Assembly (NCBI GenBank): GCA_009781515.1
Contig: WQXY01000014.1
Coordinates: forward strand, 1-58,830
Source: Oscillospiraceae bacterium
Lineage (GTDB): Bacteria; Bacillota; Clostridia; Oscillospirales; Oscillospiraceae
Reading direction: 5' to 3'
DNA length: 58,830 nt
Under the pieces are notes generated by a model. It made no database searches, had not been told where the DNA came from, and was given only the letters and a program-made list of their open reading frames with translations. A program made the position numbers and the translations under genes. This document shows, piece after piece, positions 1 through 7,900 of this stretch (the stretch's first letter is position 1; every line of letters begins with the position of its first letter).

Positions 1-18
1 AAAATAAACTAATGATGT

Positions 19-975
19 TCATTGAACCCACCTGCATTCGATATGTACAATATTTATTGGTACTCCAACTATTTGAATGTCAAATTTCAAACTCGTTTCA
101 ACTAATGTACTTGCATTGTGTATGCGGAAGCTAAATTGCCAGCCACCATCTAAGTATAATTCAACAGTATTTGTACTGCCGGGCTTTAAGCAAATATCAA
201 CAATACGTGTTGGTAAATTAGCTATCGGTATCGCTTGAGCAGGTTTCTCTTTTTGACTGGATTTATTAAGCGTGCCGCGTAAATTAAATGTCTGTATTTG
301 TGTTATCCGTTTTCTGCTAAGACCAATTATTTTATAGAAATCAAACTGCCCAAGTAAATGCTCAATCATCTTTGAAGGTACATTATCACAGACAGTATTA
401 CTTCTACGCAATTCATTCATAAATGCATTAAGCAACGGTATATAAACGTCCTTTTCTTTTGAAGGTAAATCACTCCATTTTGCACCTTTCTTTTTCTCTG
501 TCTGAAGATATGAAAAAATCGGTTTTATCTCATCCCAATAATCTTGCGAACATTTTATACCAAACCATTTCTCACCAAAGTCAAGTGATTTTGACAAGCG
601 GCAGTGCTTTACTGCAAAATGATTATGTTTAAGACTTAACCCTATTTCCCATTCAATCCCACAGCGGATAATCAACAAATCGCGTACATCACCGCTTTTT
701 CCGGCATCATCTGCTTGAATTTTTAGAGTTAATATATCACCGTTATTTTCAAGTATCAGCGGTTCTATTTCAAATAGAGTATCAACAGCAGAAAGAGCAC
801 TAACTTTGTGTTTCTCTTGTAAAAGATGATCAATATTATTCCATGCGTTTTGAGCTGCGATAAAACTACTATTTTCTTCAATACAAACTTTTCGTTTCTT
901 AGAAATTTCTGTTTCCAGTGCTCTAAGCCACGCATATTCATACGCTCTTCCCTGATCATTACTGCGACTGCTCAT
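19..975 (-). CDS. HaeIII-family type II restriction endonuclease
   Basis: This 318-residue protein is very likely a type II restriction enzyme that cuts GGCC. The N-terminus (SNDQGRAYEYAW), the central GDVRDLLIIR...WEIGLSLKHNHFAVKHCRLS block and the FGEKWFGIKCSQDYWDEI stretch match what I remember of R.HaeIII, and the length is the same as that family. The D/E/K residues of the central block are the likely metal site. I chose the ATG at 975, not the one at 987, because GGAGGG lies five bases ahead of it and the resulting start aligns with the family. No methyltransferase is visible in the window; the stop codon lies 19 bases from the window edge, so a partner could follow directly downstream. 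The gene sits beside a tRNA gene and is AT-rich, which fits horizontal arrival. Sequence recognition is firm; GGCC specificity is inferred from family. Confidence 0.9.
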   Translation of the reverse strand: MSSRSNDQGRAYEYAWLRALETEISKKRKVCIEENSSFIAAQNAWNNIDHLLQEKHKVSALSAVDTLFEIEPLILENNGDILTLKIQADDAGKSGDVRDLLIIRCGIEWEIGLSLKHNHFAVKHCRLSKSLDFGEKWFGIKCSQDYWDEIKPIFSYLQTEKKKGAKWSDLPSKEKDVYIPLLNAFMNELRRSNTVCDNVPSKMIEHLLGQFDFYKIIGLSRKRITQIQTFNLRGTLNKSSQKEKPAQAIPIANLPTRIVDICLKPGSTNTVELYLDGGWQFSFRIHNASTLVETSLKFDIQIVGVPINIVHIECRWVQ

Positions 976-1049
976 TTGACCCTCCATAAATGAGGTATTT
1001 TTATAGAAATATCATGCAATTATGCAATAATATTTTTAAGATTACATCT

Positions 1050-1080
1050 AAAAATAAACAATCGCCGGTTACGGCGATTG
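1050..1080 (-). terminator. Rho-independent terminator of tRNA-Leu
   Basis: On the minus strand a perfect 9-bp stem (CAATCGCCG / CGGCGATTG, four-base loop, 1059-1080) is followed by TTTATTTTTAG. It starts directly after the CCA end of the tRNA-Leu gene. Confidence 0.85.
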
Positions 1081-1165
1081 TGGTGCGCGAGAAGGGACTT
1101 GAACCCCCACACCTCTCGGCACAAGAACCTAAATCTTGCATGTCTGCCAATTCCATCACTCGCGC
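1081..1165 (-). tRNA. tRNA-Leu, anticodon UAG
   Basis: On the minus strand the gene begins GCGCGAGTGATGG and ends CTCGCGCACCA, so the CCA is encoded. The acceptor stem GCGCGAG pairs with CTCGCGC. The anticodon stem CAAGA/TCTTG encloses the loop TTTAGGT, giving anticodon TAG, which reads CUN leucine codons. A long variable arm (TGCCGAGAGGTG) and GGTTCAAGTCC in the T arm fit a class II tRNA. Confidence 0.95.
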
Positions 1166-1175
1166 TCGTTTCTGC

Positions 1176-1204
1176 ATTGTACCAAATATTACATAACTGT
1201 GCAA
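1176..1204 (-). promoter_or_regulatory. Sigma-A promoter of tRNA-Leu
   Basis: Minus strand TTGCAC (1199-1204), 17-bp spacer ending in TGG, then TACAAT (1176-1181). The tRNA 5' end lies 11 bases past the -10 box. Confidence 0.75.
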
Positions 1205-1272
1205 GTATAAGCAATATAACCACATTGTTTTTTCTAAGCTAGCATGGTAAAATTAGACAAATAATTTGAATA

Positions 1273-1312
1273 CTGGATTGCCACGCCACTTAGGTGGCTC
1301 GCAATGACGGCA
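1273..1312. repeat. Dispersed palindromic repeat, copy 1
   Basis: This unit reads CTGGATTGCCACGCCACTT then AGGTGGCTCGCAATGACGGC. It can fold back on itself (GCCACnnnnnnGTGGC core). The same unit recurs at 12163, 14705, 14753, 25179 and 26136 in both orientations, always between genes. It resembles a widespread bacterial intergenic palindrome (CGTCATTGCGAG...GCAATCCAG) that I know from many genomes. Confidence 0.85.
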
Positions 1313-1336
1313 GAAAGCAGAAAAGGGAGTTTTGTT

Positions 1337-2020
1337 ATGAAGAGAAAAAAGAAAAACGTCAGCAAAACATTTATTATCTATTTAATTGCCGGTGCTGCAG
1401 GGCTTTTCCTGCTGTCGGTCGGACCTATTCTAATCAACTATATTTTCATCCTTGAGTCTTTGGACTTAAATCTCAATTTTTCATTTTCGGCGGGTGATAT
1501 TCTTGATTATTACGGTGCGATACTCAGCGGTCTTGTCACATGCTTTGCAATAATATCCGCAATTCACATCAATAATGCAAATCTTCGGGAAGACAGGCAA
1601 AGAGCCAAGTATGAGAGGGTTTTTGCGGTTTATCATAAGCTGCCTGAAATACTCTCCAAGCTTGAGCTTGCGGCTATTCATGTGCAGTATTCCATACATT
1701 TAAGTGATGAAGCTCTTATTGAAACACTCGATACGATGAAAGAGTGTGAAAATACACTTCGTGAGCAGCATTATGTCAATGACAGCCGCATAAATAAGGA
1801 CATAGAAAAACTGCTGCAGCAGATAATAACCGCTTCGGTAGAGTCTCAGGATTGTGTTGAGCGTTTGCTGAAAATAAAAGAGAGCGAACAGGATATTCCC
1901 GAAGCTCTCCACAATGAACTTGAAAAAACATTTACTACACTTCGCAATTCGATTGCCAACGCAAAAAGTGAGATTATGGCTGAGATTAATAAGTTTTTGT
2001 ATCAAAACGAAGAAGCGTAA
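1337..2020 (+). CDS. Membrane protein with coiled-coil tail, unknown function
   Basis: I do not recognise a named family. The 227-residue product starts with a basic stretch (MKRKKKN), then has two predicted membrane helices, about residues 12-39 and 58-80, with a short outside loop. From about residue 85 to the end it is charged and helical with heptad-like leucines, probably a cytoplasmic coiled coil. I chose ATG 1337 because GGGAG lies seven bases upstream; the longer frame would begin inside the palindromic repeat. The layout is typical of small single-gene membrane proteins of Firmicutes, sometimes linked to phage defence or signalling, but nothing here proves that. The gene ends five bases before recN, which converges on it, with no clear terminator between. 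Confidence 0.65.
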   Translation: MKRKKKNVSKTFIIYLIAGAAGLFLLSVGPILINYIFILESLDLNLNFSFSAGDILDYYGAILSGLVTCFAIISAIHINNANLREDRQRAKYERVFAVYHKLPEILSKLELAAIHVQYSIHLSDEALIETLDTMKECENTLREQHYVNDSRINKDIEKLLQQIITASVESQDCVERLLKIKESEQDIPEALHNELEKTFTTLRNSIANAKSEIMAEINKFLYQNEEA

Positions 2021-2025
2021 TGGGA

Positions 2026-3708
2026 TTATATCGTTTCCTTAAAAGCTCGTGCTGCTTTTAGTTGTTCTTCGGCACTTGATAGTGTTGTAATTGTAATGTT
2101 CTCGCCGCCCGATAAGCGTGCGAGTTCATTTTTTTGCCCGTCAAAGTCGAGATGCTCGACATGTGTAAAGGTTCTGCCGTCCTTTATGCTCTTTGATATT
2201 GAAAAGTGGGTGTCTGCCATTACTGCAATTTGCGGCAGATGAGTGACGCACAGCACCTGACGGCTTTTTGCAAGGGTTGCAAGCTTCTCCCCTACCCTTT
2301 GTGCCGCAATGCCTGACACTCCTGTGTCGATTTCGTCAAACACCATGGAAGCTATGTCTGCATTGCTGCTCAGTACGTTTTTGAGTGCAAGCATTATTCT
2401 TGCAAGCTCGCCGCCCGAAGCTATGCGGTTTATCCGCCCCGGCGCTTCGCCTGCGTTTGCAGACATCAGATACCATACTTCGTCTCCGCCTGTGGGGGAA
2501 AGATTGTACTCACCGCTAACAGTGCCAAACTCCACCAAAAACTTCACGCCCGGCATACTGAGCTGCGAGAGCTCGCTGCGTACTTGTTCTTCAAGGGTCT
2601 TTGCGGCTTCTTTCCGTTTATCGGTTAAAATAGCAGACAGCTTTTTTGCCTCTTGCAAACAGGCATTAAGCTCATTTTCGAGTTTCTTCAGCTTGCCTTC
2701 ACTGTCTTCAATGTCTGATAGCTCTGCCTTTCCGCTTTCTGCAAATTCGAGAGCTTCCTGCTCGCTGCCGTACTTGCGTATTATCCGTTTTAATGTATCG
2801 AGCCGCTCGTCAAGCTGCTCAAGCTCACCGGGTGAAAAATCAAGCTGTGCACGAAAATCCCGAAGCTCGTCGGAAATGTCCTGCGCAGTATATTTCATAT
2901 CATCAAGGCGTTTGCTGAGTTCCCGAAGCTCGTCGGAATATTTTGCCGCACGGTCAAGAAAAGAAGATGCGTCAGCGGCAAGCGCTGCAATACCTACGCA
3001 GTCGCCTCCTCCATAGAGTATTTCAAAAGTTGCCTCGACAGCCTCCGTCAGCTTTGATGAGTTGAGCAGAAGCTCCCGTCTTGCTGTCAGTTCTTCAAAT
3101 TCGCCTTGTCTGAGCTTTGCCTTTTCTATTTCGTCGATTTGAAATCTGAGTGTTTCAATGCGGCGTTCTTTTTCGCTCTCGTCCATTGTGAGCTTGTCTA
3201 TCTCACGCTTTTTTTCTTTAAGTTTGTCGTATGCTGTTTTATATTCATCAAGCTCGTTTTCCAAGCCGCCAAAAGCATCAAGGTATTGCAAATGTGCACT
3301 CTCGTCAAGGAGCTTGCGACCGTCATTTTGACCGTGAATATCAATAAGCACCGCTCCAAGCTCACGCAGAGTGTTAGCTTGTACGGGTGCTCCGTTTACG
3401 CGGCAAACGCTTTTTCCGTCTGCCGTTATTTTGCGTGAAATGAATATTTCGCCGTTTTCGTCGGGCGTGACCCAGTCGGGAAGCACAGCTTCATCGGAGC
3501 ATGAAAAAACAGCAGTAACTGACGCTTCGGCGGCACCTGTGCGCAGCACATCACGTGAGGTTCTGTTACCTATTGCGGCAGACAGTGCGTCAATGACGAT
3601 TGATTTTCCCGCTCCGGTTTCGCCTGTCAGGACATTTAGACCTGCGGAAAATTCAATGTCTGCTTTTTCAATAACTGCTATGTTTTCTATGTGTAAGAGC
3701 TTAATCAT
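2026..3708 (-). CDS. recN: DNA repair protein RecN
   Basis: RecN is an SMC-like ATPase that acts at DNA double-strand breaks before RecA-driven recombination. The 560 residues match the usual length. Walker A is GETGAGKS (residues 29-36), the centre is a long coiled coil broken by a short globular part, and the C-terminus carries the ABC signature SGGELARIMLALK and the Walker B segment MVFDEIDTGVSG. The start overlaps the argR stop as ATGA, so the two are translationally coupled. RecN closes the operon that starts with the Asp23 gene near 10.15 kb, the standard Firmicutes order argR-recN. Confidence 0.97.
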   Translation of the reverse strand: MIKLLHIENIAVIEKADIEFSAGLNVLTGETGAGKSIVIDALSAAIGNRTSRDVLRTGAAEASVTAVFSCSDEAVLPDWVTPDENGEIFISRKITADGKSVCRVNGAPVQANTLRELGAVLIDIHGQNDGRKLLDESAHLQYLDAFGGLENELDEYKTAYDKLKEKKREIDKLTMDESEKERRIETLRFQIDEIEKAKLRQGEFEELTARRELLLNSSKLTEAVEATFEILYGGGDCVGIAALAADASSFLDRAAKYSDELRELSKRLDDMKYTAQDISDELRDFRAQLDFSPGELEQLDERLDTLKRIIRKYGSEQEALEFAESGKAELSDIEDSEGKLKKLENELNACLQEAKKLSAILTDKRKEAAKTLEEQVRSELSQLSMPGVKFLVEFGTVSGEYNLSPTGGDEVWYLMSANAGEAPGRINRIASGGELARIMLALKNVLSSNADIASMVFDEIDTGVSGIAAQRVGEKLATLAKSRQVLCVTHLPQIAVMADTHFSISKSIKDGRTFTHVEHLDFDGQKNELARLSGGENITITTLSSAEEQLKAARAFKETI

Positions 3709-4157
3709 TTCAACATTTCTTCTATTTCTTTGCAGAATTTTTCGGCTGCCGCAGTATCTTGCATTGCCAAAAAGCCTGTGTCGTCGCCTGCGATTGTGCC
3801 GATGATATTTTTAAGTCCCATGGAGTCTATCGCGCTGCATGCGGCAGGAGCAAGGCTCGGCAGGGTTTTTATTACAACGAGGTTTTGTGCGTTGGCATAT
3901 GAGGTCACACTCTCTTTGAATATGCTTTTAAGACGTACCTTTTGATTTTGCATAACGGGACGCTCGCTGACCGTGTATCTGTAGCTGCCGCTCGATGTCA
4001 TCTCTTTGATAAGGTGGAGCTCTCTGATATCACGAGATACCGTTGCCTGAGTGCTTTCGATGCCAATCTTTCGCAGCTCGTCGATTAAATGGTTTTGCGT
4101 TTCAACATCTGTTGCCGCAATCACACGCAGCACTGCATTTTGTCTTTCTTTTTTCAT
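3705..4157 (-). CDS. argR: Arginine repressor ArgR
   Basis: ArgR (150 residues) is the hexameric, arginine-sensing regulator of arginine genes. The first 70 residues form the winged helix with the recognition helix STQATVSRDIRELHLIK. After a linker, the C-terminal oligomerisation domain carries GTIAGDDTGFLA, where the paired aspartates bind arginine. It overlaps nadK by four bases upstream and recN by four bases downstream. The nearby carA/carB-dapF locus at 26-31 kb makes carbamoyl phosphate for arginine and pyrimidines and could be a target, but I saw no convincing ARG box there. Confidence 0.96.
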   Translation of the reverse strand: MKKERQNAVLRVIAATDVETQNHLIDELRKIGIESTQATVSRDIRELHLIKEMTSSGSYRYTVSERPVMQNQKVRLKSIFKESVTSYANAQNLVVIKTLPSLAPAACSAIDSMGLKNIIGTIAGDDTGFLAMQDTAAAEKFCKEIEEMLK

Positions 4158-4996
4158 TGTGTACCCCTCATATTAAACCTCGATATTAATTTTGATGATA
4201 TTTTATGATAAAAACTCCTGTCGGAAAGCCTGACAAGACTTGTTGATTTCTCTGACTTGCTCACTTTGATTAAATCGCCGTTTTGAATGTTTATATGCGT
4301 GCCGCCGTCGATTGAAACATACGCCGAAATGCCTTTTTTATGGTCAATGTCAACGGTTACAATTCGAGTGGCAACAAGTACAAATGATTTTGCCTCAAGA
4401 ACATGCGCACATATCGGTGTGATGATGATGTTTTTTGCGGTGGGTTCTACAATCGGTCCGCCTGCCGACATTGAATACGCAGTTGAGCCTGTGGGCGTTG
4501 CGATAATGGTGCCGTCGCCCGAGAAGCTTGTTATCATTTCATCGTCGCCGAACACCGTCATTTCAATGACCTTGTTATCGCCTTTTATTACGATGTCGTT
4601 GAGGGCAAAATCATTGCAGATAACCTTACCGCCGCGCATTATCTCTATGTCAATCATCATACGGGTTTCAAGCTTGTAGTCGCCGAGTGCTGCGGTTTCC
4701 GCAAGCTCTATGTCAGAGACCTCAAGCTCCGCTATGAAGCCCTTGCCGCCCATGTTTATCCCGAGTATCGGAACATCCACGTCTGCTGCGGCTCTGGCTG
4801 CGTGGAGGATTGTGCCGTCGCCGCCAAAGGTTATAATCATTTCGACACCGCTTAAATCCGGATAGCCCGGGTACACGTGCTGTGAGATTTCCCAACCGTT
4901 TTTTACGAATATCTCACCGACAAACTTCGACATCTTAAAGTCAATGTCATTTTCACGGTTCGGATATAAAACTGCTTTTCTTTTATCAGCCATCAT
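4154..4996 (-). CDS. nadK: NAD kinase
   Basis: This 280-residue enzyme phosphorylates NAD to NADP. The GGDGT motif (residues 58-62, within ITFGGDGTILHAAR) and the second conserved block TGSTAYSMSAGGP, which binds NAD, are both intact. The length is normal for bacterial NadK. The start ATGATGGC overlaps the end of tlyA by 11 bases, and the stop overlaps the argR start by four, so expression is coupled through the operon. Confidence 0.96.
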   Translation of the reverse strand: MMADKRKAVLYPNRENDIDFKMSKFVGEIFVKNGWEISQHVYPGYPDLSGVEMIITFGGDGTILHAARAAADVDVPILGINMGGKGFIAELEVSDIELAETAALGDYKLETRMMIDIEIMRGGKVICNDFALNDIVIKGDNKVIEMTVFGDDEMITSFSGDGTIIATPTGSTAYSMSAGGPIVEPTAKNIIITPICAHVLEAKSFVLVATRIVTVDIDHKKGISAYVSIDGGTHINIQNGDLIKVSKSEKSTSLVRLSDRSFYHKISSKLISRFNMRGTQ

Positions 4997-5645
4997 TTAA
5001 TGTCCTATGAGCTTCTTCAACTATGCTGTCTATGTCTATCTCTTTTGCTTCGCCTTTTGTTGTCAGATATCCCAAAAACTCTATGTTTCCTTTTGGTCCT
5101 TTAACGGGTGAGTGGCTCAGCCCTTGCAGTATAAAGCCGGAGTTTGCGGCATTTTCCGTAAAAGCATGCAGGACTTCCTTATGTGTATCGGGCTCGCGAA
5201 CGACGCCTTTTTTGCCGACCTTGCCGCGACCCGCTTCAAACTGCGGTTTTATTAGGCATATAACCTGTGCATTTTCAGTCAGCAGCTTGTGTATAACCGG
5301 CAGGACAATAGACAGCGAAACAAATGATACGTCTATAACTGCAAGCTCGGGCTTTTCAGAAAGAGCGTCGGGGGCGACATAGCGAATGTTTGTACGCTCC
5401 ATGGTGACAACGCGGGGGTCATTTCGAAGTGTCCATGCAAGCTGACCGTAGCCGACATCAACTGCGTAGACCTTTTTTGCGCCGTTTTGCAGCAGGCAGT
5501 CCGTAAAGCCTCCGGTTGAAGCACCTGCGTCGATGCAAACCATGTCTTTCGGTGAAACCGCAAAGTATTTTAATGCTTTGTCAAGCTTTTGTCCTCCGCG
5601 GCTGACAAATTCAAGTCCGTCAAAAATATCTGTATCTTCACTCAT
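4986..5645 (-). CDS. tlyA: TlyA-family rRNA 2'-O-methyltransferase lacking the S4 domain
   Basis: TlyA proteins methylate ribose in 16S/23S rRNA and usually have about 270 residues: an N-terminal S4 RNA-binding domain of about 60 residues, then an FtsJ-like SAM methyltransferase. This product has only 219. It begins just where the methyltransferase part starts, with SRGGQKLDKAL at residues 15-25 and the SAM-binding CIDAGASTGGFTDCLLQNGA following. There is no room for an S4 domain upstream because the oapA stop codon and this ATG overlap (TAATG). So the domain is truly missing from this gene, unless it is supplied elsewhere. The next gene, nadK, overlaps by 11 bases. Confidence 0.9.
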   Translation of the reverse strand: MSEDTDIFDGLEFVSRGGQKLDKALKYFAVSPKDMVCIDAGASTGGFTDCLLQNGAKKVYAVDVGYGQLAWTLRNDPRVVTMERTNIRYVAPDALSEKPELAVIDVSFVSLSIVLPVIHKLLTENAQVICLIKPQFEAGRGKVGKKGVVREPDTHKEVLHAFTENAANSGFILQGLSHSPVKGPKGNIEFLGYLTTKGEAKEIDIDSIVEEAHRTLNDG

Positions 5646-6196
5646 TATGTTTTCTTTTCTGCTTTTGCAAACGGCATTACACGGATAAAAGCAAAGAATT
5701 TACCGACGCCAAGTACAATTTCGGTGCTTTTGCTGAATGCAAGTATTTTTCCTATCGCCTTTCCTCCGACTGTCAGTGCCGTAACAACCGCTGATATGAG
5801 CACCGGAAACAAAAGCGTTTCGGAGTTAAAGCCTTCCATAAGGCGCGCAGCTATGAGCGCTGCTGTCGTTCCGCTGACAATGCCCGTGACATCTCCTATG
5901 ACATCGTTGCAATAGCATGTGACCTTGCTCGCATTTTTTGCAAGTCTTTGAGCTTCAAGCGCACCCTTTTGGCGATGTGCCGCCATGGAGTTGAACGGTG
6001 CTTCGTCTGCTGCCGTAACCGCAATGCCGATTACATCAAAAACGATGCCGATGATAACAAAAGCCGCAAGAATGGCAAAGGATACAAAATAGCCTGTATT
6101 TCCGAGAATTTCCGTGGAGGCAAGTGCAAATACCGCTGCGGCGACGAGGCTGATAAGTGTTATTTTAATAATCCATTTTATGTTAGATTTCTTCAT
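5645..6196 (-). CDS. oapA: OLE-associated membrane protein OapA
   Basis: The 183-residue product is a membrane protein with about four hydrophobic helices (near residues 8-28, 34-62, 98-118 and 125-150). Its middle part (GIAVTAADEAPFNSMAAHR then ALEAQRLAKN) resembles the DUF21/CNNM magnesium-transporter type. In other Firmicutes a gene of this size and kind, oapA, directly follows the OLE RNA and its protein binds OLE and anchors it in the membrane. Here it starts nine bases after the end of the proposed OLE RNA, inside the nusB-ispA-tlyA-recN cluster, which is the known OLE setting. I see no clear Shine-Dalgarno before the ATG. The call rests on context plus membrane topology; DUF21-like similarity is my own reading. 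Confidence 0.85.
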   Translation of the reverse strand: MKKSNIKWIIKITLISLVAAAVFALASTEILGNTGYFVSFAILAAFVIIGIVFDVIGIAVTAADEAPFNSMAAHRQKGALEAQRLAKNASKVTCYCNDVIGDVTGIVSGTTAALIAARLMEGFNSETLLFPVLISAVVTALTVGGKAIGKILAFSKSTEIVLGVGKFFAFIRVMPFAKAEKKT

Positions 6197-6204
6197 ATTA
6201 TGTT

Positions 6205-6848
6205 ATGCGGCGACAAGTGGAGTAAATCTTACGGCTTAGGTCGGGCCGGATTTCCCACGCAGTTACCTACCGTTGCCGGCATAGGCGGTTTCCCATTAAA
6301 TCCGCGTATAAGAAGTCACCTAATCTTATTGCCCGATTACCACTTAGTCCGTACTGTAATCCCCCGCTTGCCCCAAGCTCTCAGCTTGGACAGCCTAGGT
6401 GTTTTCCACTACAGTCAAACCATCTCTTAGCCTCTTTTGCAGAAAATATTTCAAGAGCAGACCCGCAGAATTTATGGCCATAAAAACTGTGAGCGTTTCC
6501 TCTATCCGCATTTCCCACTCAAGGCAGGCTACTCTGCACACAGCTATGCACCGCAATGCAGGTTCACGCCTGCTTCGTACGGGTCATGCCCGCACAAGAG
6601 CAGGTCTCCACGTAAACAGGGTCGGGTTCTCCATGCCATTGGAGAGCGCCCTGAGAACGCAAGTACGGTCCGAGCACAAGGCTCTTACCGCACTTTCCCC
6701 CAGCACCCACCCCAAACTGGGCGTTCAAAGCAGACACAAGAGGCTTCAACGATATGCCCTTTAAAGGATTTTTAGGCCCTTCCTGGTAGACGGCAGATCT
6801 GACTAGGATACTGCGCCGCAGAAAAATATAGTAGCCTAAGGCTACTAC
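6205..6848 (-). ncRNA. ole: OLE RNA (ornate, large, extremophilic), about 640 nt
   Basis: Between ispA and oapA lie 789 bases with no credible gene but with dense RNA-like structure on the minus strand. It starts with a perfect hairpin (TAGTAGCC / GGCTACTA), then carries many stems and GNRA-like runs such as GTGGGAAATCC, TGGGAAACCG and CCGGCAACGG near its 3' end. OLE RNA is about 600 nt, lies next to oapA, and is found in the ispA/tlyA/recN gene neighbourhood of anaerobic and extremophilic Firmicutes. Length, orientation and both neighbours agree. It has its own promoter (6855-6883). OLE forms a membrane ribonucleoprotein complex linked to alcohol, cold and magnesium stress. I could not align it to the family model. 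The 5' end is placed from the promoter; the 3' end is approximate. Confidence 0.85.
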
Positions 6849-6854
6849 ACTTAA

Positions 6855-6883
6855 ATAATAACAGTTCGCGAATGAATATTCAA
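6855..6883 (-). promoter_or_regulatory. Sigma-A promoter of the OLE RNA
   Basis: Minus strand TTGAAT (6878-6883), 17-bp spacer, TATTAT (6855-6860). Transcription would start near 6848, at the foot of the first OLE hairpin, so OLE can be made independently of the ispA message. Confidence 0.8.
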
Positions 6884-6985
6884 TAGTTTTTTGAAAATAT
6901 TCATCGAATTTTCGTTGCAATTACTCATTTGTAATGAATTCAATGAATTTTATTCATTAATCATATGACCCTCTTATCGGGTATC

Positions 6986-7900
6986 TCAGTTTCGTCTTTC
7001 GGCTAAAATTTCGGCAAGCCATGTAAGGAATTCGGTAGAATGGAATTTTCCGTCGATTGCATTTATCGCTTTTACCGTTTCCTTGCGTATCATTTTTTCA
7101 CATGCCTCGACACCAAGTAAGGACGCAAAGGTTGACTTCTCGTTTAGTGTGTCGGATCCGATTGGTTTGCCGAGTTCTTCGGCTGTTGATATTGTGTCGA
7201 GCACGTCATCGCGTATTTGAAACGCAAGCCCGATGGCACAGGCATACTCGTGTGCGGCATCAACCTGCTCGCGCGTGCCGCCGCCTGCGATAACACCAAG
7301 CCTTGCAGCTGCGGATATGAGCGCTGCCGTTTTCATTGAATAAAGCTCAAGCATTTCGTCAATGGTAAGCTGCCAACCCTCACCCGATAAATCAAGATAT
7401 TGACCCCCGCAAATGCCGTGAGCACCTGCCGTTTGGGCAAATATTTTCACCATTTCGACAATTGCGTCGTCGGGCAGGTGTGAGCCTGCGAGTGTTTCAA
7501 AGGCTGCCGCTTGGAGCGCATCACCTGCGAGAATGGCTGTAAACTCGCCGAACTCAACATGGTTTGACGGTATTCCGCGCCGCATGTCGTCACCGTCCAT
7601 ACTCGGAAGGTCGTCGTGAATGAGTGTGTAGGTATGCAAAATCTCAACGGCACATGCCGCCTCGAGAGCGTCGGTTATCCTGCCGCCTGCCGCCTGACAA
7701 AACTTCATGCACATAATGGCACGCGTGCGTTTGCCTCCCGCAAGAAGGCTGTAACGCATGGCTTCTACGAGCGTTGCATAGTTCGAGCCTGCTTCCGTAA
7801 ACATTTCATGGAGCCGCTCCTCGATTAGCTCACGGCACTCGTCCATTTCGGTAAGTCTGTCAATATTCTCACTACTCATCATCGTCATCGTCATCGTCAT
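6986..7900 (-). CDS. ispA: Polyprenyl (farnesyl-type) diphosphate synthase IspA
   Basis: IspA condenses isopentenyl diphosphate units to farnesyl or geranylgeranyl diphosphate. The 304 residues carry both aspartate-rich motifs: the first in LIHDDLPSMDGDDMRRG, the second in FQIRDDVLD. GGKRTRA near residue 55 is the usual substrate-binding block. The start at 7900 has AAGGAG nine bases upstream, giving an odd MTMTMTMM leader and a 29-base overlap with xseB; the next ATGs in the same repeat are possible alternatives. xseB precedes it and the OLE RNA follows. In many relatives dxs follows ispA, but no dxs is present here. Confidence 0.95.
   Translation of the reverse strand: MTMTMTMMSSENIDRLTEMDECRELIEERLHEMFTEAGSNYATLVEAMRYSLLAGGKRTRAIMCMKFCQAAGGRITDALEAACAVEILHTYTLIHDDLPSMDGDDMRRGIPSNHVEFGEFTAILAGDALQAAAFETLAGSHLPDDAIVEMVKIFAQTAGAHGICGGQYLDLSGEGWQLTIDEMLELYSMKTAALISAAARLGVIAGGGTREQVDAAHEYACAIGLAFQIRDDVLDTISTAEELGKPIGSDTLNEKSTFASLLGVEACEKMIRKETVKAINAIDGKFHSTEFLTWLAEILAERRN

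Noticed and set aside
1001..1225. Short proteins over the tRNA-Leu region
   Set aside because: They translate the tRNA gene and its terminator and have no ribosome sites.
2309..3016. 235-residue plus-strand frame opposite recN
   Set aside because: Serine-rich antisense shadow caused by codon bias of recN; similar frames lie opposite carB, nadK, xseA and the DUF4914 gene.
6399..6920. Open frames of 112-121 residues on both strands within the ispA-oapA gap
   Set aside because: They have no ribosome sites, no family-like sequence and overlap each other; the region reads as structured RNA (OLE).
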